Positions 13,301-22,300 of a stretch of DNA of 64,000 nucleotides are shown here, one piece after another (within the stretch, counting starts at the first letter, position 1; every line of letters starts with the position of its first letter). The stretch is from NCBI GenBank assembly GCA_038501625.1, contig JAZAYU010000004.1, positions 16,572,957 through 16,636,956 on the forward strand. Direction: 5' to 3'. The notes under the pieces were generated by a model. It searched no databases. It had not been told where the DNA came from and saw nothing but the letters and a program-made list of their open reading frames with translations. The DNA is from Corbicula japonica (lineage: Eukaryota; Mollusca; Bivalvia; Venerida; Cyrenidae). The translations under genes and the position numbers were made by a program.

Positions 13301-16300
13301 GAATCGTATTACCTAGATAAAAATTATGTGAATGAGATATCTTATGTAGTCAGTTAATAGGTTAACATGTAGTTAGGATAATGCTAGTTAACTATAAGAT
13401 CCTGTATAAAGCGGTATGTTATATTATAAGTATTTATTCTGTTTTAAGATGGAACCAGCTGGACATGTTTATTGTGATCCTCTCTATAGTGGGGATAGTT
13501 CTGGAAGAGATGAAAACTAACGTTATTCCTATCAACCCGACCATCATCCGGGTTATGAGGGTGCTTAGAATCGCTAGAGGTAGGTTAAAATCGAGTTATG
13601 AGGTGTTTTGAATCGATAGAGGTAGGTTTAATCTGGGTTATGAGGTGTTTTGAATCGCTAATGAGAGGTTTAACCCGGGTTATGAGGTGCTGAGAATACT
13701 GAAGGTAAGTTAAATCCGGGTTATGAGGTGCTTAGAATCGCTGGACGCAGGCTTAATCCGAGTTATGAGGTGCTTAGAATCGCTGGACGCAGGCTTAATC
13801 CGAGTTATGAGGTGCTTACAATCGCTAGAGGTAGATTAAATCCGGTTATGAAGTGATAAGAATCGCAATTGGTAGGTTTAATCCGGGTATGAGGTGATTA
13901 GAATGCTAGAGGTGGGTTTAATCCGGGTTGTGATGTGCTTAGAATTGCAAAAGTTAGGTTTAATCCGGGTTGTGAGGTGGTTAGAATCGCTCGAGGTAGG
14001 TTTAGTCCGCGTTATGAGGTGCTTAGAATCGCTAGAGCCATTCTTAATCCGGGTGATGAGGGTGCTAAGCATTGCTATTGGTAGATTTAATCTTTGGAAA
14101 ATTCTACTTTCTTCAAGGTATCAGCATAGATTGGATGTTTATAATTGGGATATTTTATTACTTTTGTTCCCGTAGCTGTGATTCTTGAACCGTGTTATGT
14201 TTTACTTTATAACAATATAGAATTTTTTAAAAAGTTTATTTCACACTTATTACGCTAGATTGAATAAAATTTAAACTGTTCGTATGTATTTTTACATCAA
14301 GCAACGTGTTAGCGTACACCAATAACTGAATAATTTCCAAGCCACCTTCAATATTTTCTATGTATAATTTTGGCATGGTCCGAAATCCCCTAAATAGATA
14401 TCTATAAGAACGTACATGTGTAACCATTTGTCAAGAGAAAAACCATGGTAAAATTTCTTGAAACAGAAGGTTTGAGATTAATTGTTGCCACCTTTTTTCA
14501 CCGAAATAAATTATTATTTATTTTTTATGGATGCAGTATAAATGTTACTAACTGAATTTCTGTTGTTAATAAAATAAAAGTCGAGTGTTTTGATGTATCA
14601 TTTTGATATCATTCTCTGTTTTGTAAGACATATCCAGGAAACACCATCCCAACTTTCACAATATGAGGCGCTAGAAGACACAACAACAATGTAAAGTTTG
14701 TTGATTTGTTTTTCAGTGTTGAAACTGTTGAAGATGGCAAAGGGAATAAGAGCGTTATTAGACACTGTCATACAAGCGTTACCACAAGTTGGGAACTTGG
14801 GTCTCTTGTTTTTTCTGCTCTTCTTCATTTTCGCTGCTCTTGGTGTTGAACTCTTCGGACGTCTAGGTAAGCTGGCTAGAGACTATTAAACTTACCAAAT
14901 CCGAATTCTGTACGCACTGGAGCCGAACTGTGATTCTGTGACAGGGGCAGGTGGTAAGGAAGGCTGAACTGGTGTATGAGGTTCTTGATGAACGCCGGTG
15001 TTGGTTGCCCTGACGGAAGCGAGTGTTAGTGGCATTGAGGGAAGCCAGTGTTTTGAATCATTAGCGAGGCCGATGTAAGGGATCTTGAGGAAAGCCGGCG
15101 TTTGGGAGCTTTGAAGGATACCGGTGTACGGGGTTTTAGGGAAGCCGGTGTTTGGGGTCTTAGGTTAGCCCTTGTAAGGGCCTTTTAGGTATTCGAGTGC
15201 TTAATCAGTCCACCGTAAAAGGTCTAAGGGAAACTGAAGATCAGGCATGATTGAAATATGTGAGGTATTTCGCCATACAACGGTGACCTTATAAACAAAA
15301 TCTAACATTCCCAGTTTATCTTTGATTTTTAAATTAATCTCTATAAGACATGCTTTATGACAGTATCAGTGAAGTATTTTTTTCGGAAATTTCGATAATA
15401 GTCATTAAATGGAATAAAACGCTTAGAAATGTTAACTTATTATATTGTCTCTGACTAGAAAAGTTGAATGTTGTATGTTTTTGTTTTCATAAAAAGTTAA
15501 ATAATGTTGACTACAATTCCTCCCAATGCGGTAACCATGATGTCGCCCTCTTGTTAATCGTTATTATGTTTATCATTTAAGAGAATGTTTACACGTAGTT
15601 TGCATAGAAACCGAATTATGGTACAGGTTTGCGCGTAGTAAGGAGCTGCTTTACTGAGAAATATAACGCAGTCACATGACCATTATAAGCCAATCAGACA
15701 TGTGCTATTCTGGAAAATATTCAATGTTGTAATTATTGTTACGTACTTTCAGAAGGTTGTGTTGTTATGTAAAGGAGTGTATTTTTGAACGTTCCTTTTC
15801 CTTTTCTTTTCCTTTAACGTGTATTTCTTTTTTGTTATTTTGTGTTTGAATGTGTTTTCTAGAATGTTCTGAGGAGCATCCGTGTGAAGGTCTAGGGGAG
15901 CATGCGCACTTCAGAAATTTTGGAATGGCATTTCTCACTCTTTTCCGTGTAGCGACCGGAGATAACTGGAATGGAATCATGAAGGTAGTTTGTTGTATTA
16001 CGAAGATTGTAAATTATTCCGTTCAATCAGAAATTTTCACAAAAAAGAATTTTTTCTATATTATATTATAATACAATATTGTTTCTATAATAATTGAAAA
16101 GTTTTTGAATGTTAGATGGAATTTACATGTTGTTTCACTTCAGATTAAGTTAGTCACTTAGTTAAAAATGAAATCATTTCAGACTGCCATGAAATTGACA
16201 TTTTACAACGGTTGCATTGAATTTGCAACATGGTTTTCTCACTAAACCTATCATTAAATGCAAGATTATTACTAGTAATGGCTAAGTACATGATCGCGGG

Positions 16301-19300
16301 ATAATATTAACACAACCAAGAAGGATCTTAAGGCAGATGGTGGTTTGTTAAATAGTTTACAGCGCTCAATACTGATCAAGATAACAACGCGATATCAATT
16401 TTGCAAAATTATTTGCTGGTAAACCATATTTAACTGTAGTTGTCTGTCACGTGAATGTCTATATATCGATAACTTACTATAACTCTGTATTATTTTGAAG
16501 CCAAACATATTGCTACATTGTAGGATACACTGCGCACGGACTGTGACTCGAGCGATAACTGCCTGACTAACTGCTGTGTGAATCACGTGATAGCACCGGT
16601 TTACTTCGTTGTGTTCGTCCTGATGGCACAATTCGTACTTGTCAACGTCGTGGTAGCTGTGCTTATGAAACATCTAGAAGTAGGTTTAACAGATCGATTA
16701 TTTATTCCTCCAGAAATCTTTAGCAAATATAGGCCTACTAAACCTTATTTCCAACGCAGCACGTGCAACATTTTTACCTTTAAAATCAATAAGAAAAATA
16801 AGTTATAAATTAAAAAAAAATTAACACCTTTTATTTAGTAACTTACCTGATTTCATTAAGTCTTTGATCAATGGTTGACAAAATTTCAGAGAACACCTTC
16901 AAAATTCTACCCGAAATATGTGATTTAAACGATATCTTCATTTCATCTCTAAAGCACTAGATTATGTGCGAGGTATTAACTGTAAATTGAAGAAAGAGGA
17001 AGGTCACATTTATTCAAGGCAAAATACAGTTCCAGAAAAAAGTTTTTATGTATGCCAAGATAGTAATTGTATTTTAATTAACATGTATCTGTGATATAAA
17101 TAACACATTAGATAATAAATGCATAATGTTTATTTGCTGTGATTGGTCTGTATAGTCATACTACTTAATATGTATTTGTTTTGTTCAATCTTGTTGCATT
17201 TTCATCAAGAATAGCCTGTACCTTTGACTTCATCTAAACTTCTCGCAAGTACATTCAAATTTTATTAGTTCCAAGTTGCTGCTTGTCTGCATTAATCTAT
17301 TTTTTGTACCCTCCCACAATAACTAACGACTTCACTTGTTTGATATACTAAAATATCAAAATGATAGTTAAGTCATTTTAGTAATGTTTAAAATATCGTC
17401 TATTTTCATTTTCAAACTTAATTAAATAGCTTGTCAATCAGGATCCGGGAAAATATGACGAGTATGCGGTGCCAGGTTTCTGTTTTTGTTGAGCAAATAT
17501 TGTTGATAAAGGTTTTTTTAAATCCATTTTATTCTCCTTTTAACAGTATCTGCATGCTTTTGTTGAAATTTAGATGAATATAGGCATTCATATTTCATAT
17601 TTATGTGTGAAGAAAATATTGCAAGCATCGATGTGCTTGCATAGGTTAAAAACGAGCGAGCAACTGCTCATGCTTTTAAGCCCCAAGCTAAGCGATTTTA
17701 AAATTGTACAATTCAGCATGTGTTTTACTTAACCAATTAACTTGACTAACACACTGCATGCTACCCTAGGAAACATACAAGTACAAGGAACTCGACGACG
17801 AGGTCGAAGAAGAGCTTAAACTGGAGATGGACGCCATGAGAAGAAATGTTCTCCGAGAAAACTACGAGATGGCCAAAATGAAGGTTCCTATTGCCATAAT
17901 GGCCCAAGATCATAAAACTTAGATTCGAGACCAGTCTCAAATCTCAAGAATCTGATTGGCTGAAATGGGGTCTAGTCCCATTTTCAGCCAATCAGATGCT
18001 TGAGATTTGAGAAAGGTCTCCAGATTGTGTTTTTTTATCTTGGGCAAATAAAGAACTCCAAGGGGTATGGCTGATATTTTTCTTTAGGCAAACCGTGTTA
18101 ATCCAGATCAGCCGGCATATCCGTACTGTCTGATCAGGAGCGTCACTACTTGCTTTTAGATTTATAAGGTTATTTTGAACAAGAAGCAACGATTGTAGAT
18201 TCTGATGTGCCAGCTGACCTAAATCTACAATGGTCGCACATGTGATTAAACCTGTACATATGGAGTAAAGGGTTAATTAACCGAATTTAGCACGCGTTTA
18301 CAGTAACTTCTGTTTTAACTAACATTAACAGCACGATGAGTGTGTAGAAGATACATGTAAATAATTTTATAGAATATATATTCATGACTTGCATGGGGAC
18401 TTGGCTCTTATTTTTAAATTTCATTTAACTTGTAATATATCACTATAAGTAATCATCTGTGGCACCGCAAAACGTCTTAAACTACTTCGCTTAAACACCG
18501 CTATACTTTTTAAACCCTAGTTTTTACGTCTTGAAATTTGATTTTTACTTATTTTGTCTAAGAAACAATATCAAACAGAAGGACAGGAGAAAATCAAGCC
18601 ATACATTTTTAAATTACTACTTTATTCATAAAGAAAGCATGTTAATTTAGATACCGAATGAATAGAAACTAGAAGTGCGCTGTACGTATGTTTACAACGT
18701 TGTTATATGTGTTGACGCCACGCTATGTGGCGCAGTAGCTTGCGGTAAGTCTTGGCGAAGAGGCGAAATAGAAGCCTCTAGCAAATGGTAAGCAAGGGTA
18801 AGGACCTATACAAAAATTCTGGCTTGTCCGAAAAGAACACACTTAAAACACAAACCTTGCGAACACCAGTGAAATTTTATCTCATGTAATTGATAATTAA
18901 ACAAAACAAATTCAAGATCATTATTTAATTACGCAGAATGTTTCTTTATAAAAATTGATGACGCTAACATGTTCTCAATTTTGAAGATCTTTACAGGAAT
19001 TTTTTCTAGTCATGGTTCGAGGAATTTGTTAAACAATAGGCTTTTAATACGTTCAGCTGAATGTTTATTACTTTTAGAACTTTTAAGATGTTAGTGCAAA
19101 TTTTTATGACGTTATGCAGTTTATGAGATTTTTTGTGGCGCCTCACGGGAAAAGGTACATTCGGGCAGTTGTCGTTAATTCTTAAAATGACGTCATCCAG
19201 TTGAGAAGACGGCATTAATTATTATACATTTCGCGGTAAAAATAACATTATATTGTCAAAATGTGTAACAAAATCACTGCTTAGTTACGAAAAAATAAAA

Positions 19301-22300
19301 GGTAATTTTAAGCTCTTTCCAAATATAGTAACAACTAAAGATATCAAAACTATGATCTAAGACAGGTTTTCCCGTGGCGTGCCCCTATTAAGTTTATGAC
19401 CTGAAACGGTGCCACAGATGTCTGTTACATATTGAGTATCAATGTATCTTGAAAATGAGCAAAAATGTTATGTTTGTATTACCAGGACTCTCATAAGATG
19501 ATGGAGGAAGAGGTGGAGCTGGAAGCGCTCGTGCGCCGGCAGGTCAAAGAGTACACTATTGTAAGTATCCGTATTTTGTTCTTCTAAAAAGTAAGAAGAT
19601 TGTAATATACGCGTAATTTTAGAAATTTACGGAACATATTCTTCGCATGTTTTGCAAACGTTAAACAATGATTTATTGTATTGAGATGGTACATGTACTT
19701 ACATTTACCTGGTATATGTAAATTAGTAATCTAACGCTTTAATTGTTTTATTTAAAACTCGAGCACTTACCGATTCAGGAACATCTAGCTCACTAGCTTT
19801 CCATTGTAAGTCACCGATAAGTCAATTGTCAAATAACGCTAAGTTCATCCTTTTTATACTATTTTTTCAAAAATCGTAAATGTATACATGTTCAATGTTT
19901 TTAAACTGAAATACAGTACTGTTAAAGAAAAATAATTATGATTCGTATGGCTTAACGTTAAATTAAAAGTAACTTATTTATCACAGTTTAATGTCTATAT
20001 ATACGTGACTGTTATAAATTTAGAACAAATGCGAGGAAGGTGCTGAGAGACCACCGGAGAATGAGAACACTCTGCAGCCACCACCGCCGTTATTCACTCT
20101 CCGCCCGCCAAGCTGCGAGCCTTGCCCGCCAAGTCCGACAACCACACTGTGGACTGCTGATAATAACAAAGGTATGAACATGTTTGTTTTCTAAACGGGC
20201 CTTCTTCCACGGTAAAAATGTGACACATACATATCAGGAAAAGCCACACATAAATATTTTTTAAAGAAACGCGATACTCCTCTGACATGGGGATGAAAAA
20301 TGAAATTTTCAAGCACCGATAGAAAGCCGCTGGAAAAGGTTTTCAGGAAATATTAATTGTCCTGTATTGTAAAAAAGTGAAACATATTTTAAATAGCCAT
20401 ACTCTTAAAACACAACCTTCTCACTTAGCCCAAAAACAGAGAGGAGAAGAGAGTATGGGTTTGTAAAATGATCGGTTTCAAATGAAATCACAAACACTTT
20501 TCGAAAAAAGAATCAAAGGGTTATCGCGTTAGAACATCAATTGCAAACTGGGGTTTAAACCAGGTTCTGGGGTACATCAAACTGCCTATTGGCCTATCAG
20601 ATTCTCGTATGAAGACACAAATATAAGTTTTCGTGGGTAATTAGCTCTAACGTATCCCTTAAACTCGAAAATGTTGCATGTAAAATCACGCTAACATATA
20701 AAACATAAGAGGATTATAAAATTGTCAAGCAAAATTGGTGGGTACTCAGTAACCTTACTGAGATCTTGAAACTGCAGCTAAATCAGAAAGAACACGATGG
20801 CAGACATAAAAGACACAGATCTAGTATCAGCGTTCTTTTACAAGATTTCTTAGACACATTCAGAAACTGCTAAACCCCTGCCACATTCATGTAAGGCACG
20901 GAATTTCCTGAGAGATATATGGCCGGCCAGTAGCCTGTACATTCTTGTAAAGATAATTTATTATAACAATACACAGATGTTATAGACAAAATGAGCATGA
21001 AACTGTTGTGATAACGCTTGCGAACAATGTACATTTTGCAAGTGGTGTACAATGACCGCTGTGAAACACATTAAACATTATTTATAACAACAACCATTGG
21101 TGTTAATACTCACTGCACTCATGTTTGTTCATTTAACATTTACGATGTTTTTTCAGGAATGTTCTTGGACCCAAAGGCAATTACTGTCAACGTGCACAAC
21201 GATAGCAACACATTAAAGGTTCCAAGTGTGTCATGTCTTGACGGACAGTTTGCAAGGGATCGGTTTTTAAGCGATGCAAGTTATGATGACGCCTACCTGG
21301 TTCGAAGTGCGATCAGCACTCCAACGCCGAGTATTAAAGACATACAAACACAATCTTGTATAATGAGACCAGTAAGTGACCAACAAATTAACCGCAAGCA
21401 AAGAAAAGAGAAAGCTGTATCGTGGCATAATAAACTACCCACTAGTACTCAAACTTTAGGTTGTGTTGAAGGTGTTAAAACTTTTAATAAAGATTCCCAA
21501 GAAGAAGTTCATGCCCAGTCCCAACCCCTACTGGGCACGTTGGAGAGTAAAACTTCGCGCAAGCATATATGCAGGCATACTTACTCTGTAAAACATGTGC
21601 GGTCTCCTTCCAAAGGTTGGAGTTTGAGACGGTGCGCTAGTCAAGGTAATGAAAAGTCGAAGTTCAGGGAAAAATACCTACAGCTAAGACCAAATAAAGT
21701 GGAAGATTATAATGCAGCTGTTGTTAAAATGTCACGGAACCCAAGTATAAGTAAAACTGATTCAATGGATACCGGAAGAGACGATGAAATGTCATTGATT
21801 GACTGGGAAGAGTACGAACAACTTTGCGATGAGGAAGTTGGAAATATAACTGGAACTGTTGATGACGACGAAGTGACTCCTACTGTAAACTATACTAGTA
21901 ATGATTCAGTGATGAGCCTTTGTGATGTTGAATCTCGCACTCCTATTGGCATGGATGTCAATGTAGCGCAAGGCCATATTAATCATTCCAGTGATGAACT
22001 TAAAGACCCTAACTTAAATGAGGGAGAAATTGTGAAATGTGATATAAGAACATATGGTGTAAATCCTAGTTTTGAAGCAGAGACACCGTGTCCATTCGAA
22101 TCTGCACTCAGAACTTCAGCATTACAACTACCAGCGGAGCGAAATTGTGGGATACTTATACCGACACCTGTTCCTCTAACAAACAAACTAGAGGATCCTA
22201 AAGATAACCCAGAAAATAGTCAAGAAAGTCAAAATCAAGATGACACGTTACTTAAGTCAACTGCAGGTACGGTTGACGCACCTTCAATATCTTTTCATGG

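Larger units (their letters stand above)
11347..13448 (+). other. Cav3 introns in the III-IV linker to IVS3 region
   Basis: Introns 11347-12173, 12326-12721 and 12832-13448. I looked for alternative III-IV linker exons (known in vertebrate Cav3) and saw none with both splice sites and an open frame. Confidence 0.4.

Noticed and set aside
13894..14175. 93-residue frame with repeated [12 protein letters not shown] words
   Set aside because: Echo of the S4 exon in the intronic minisatellite; no start context or splice sites of its own.
13547..14862. CRISPR-like arrays at 13.5-14.1 kb and 34.5-34.9 kb
   Set aside because: Repeats are contiguous without unique spacers, in an animal gene context; they are minisatellites.
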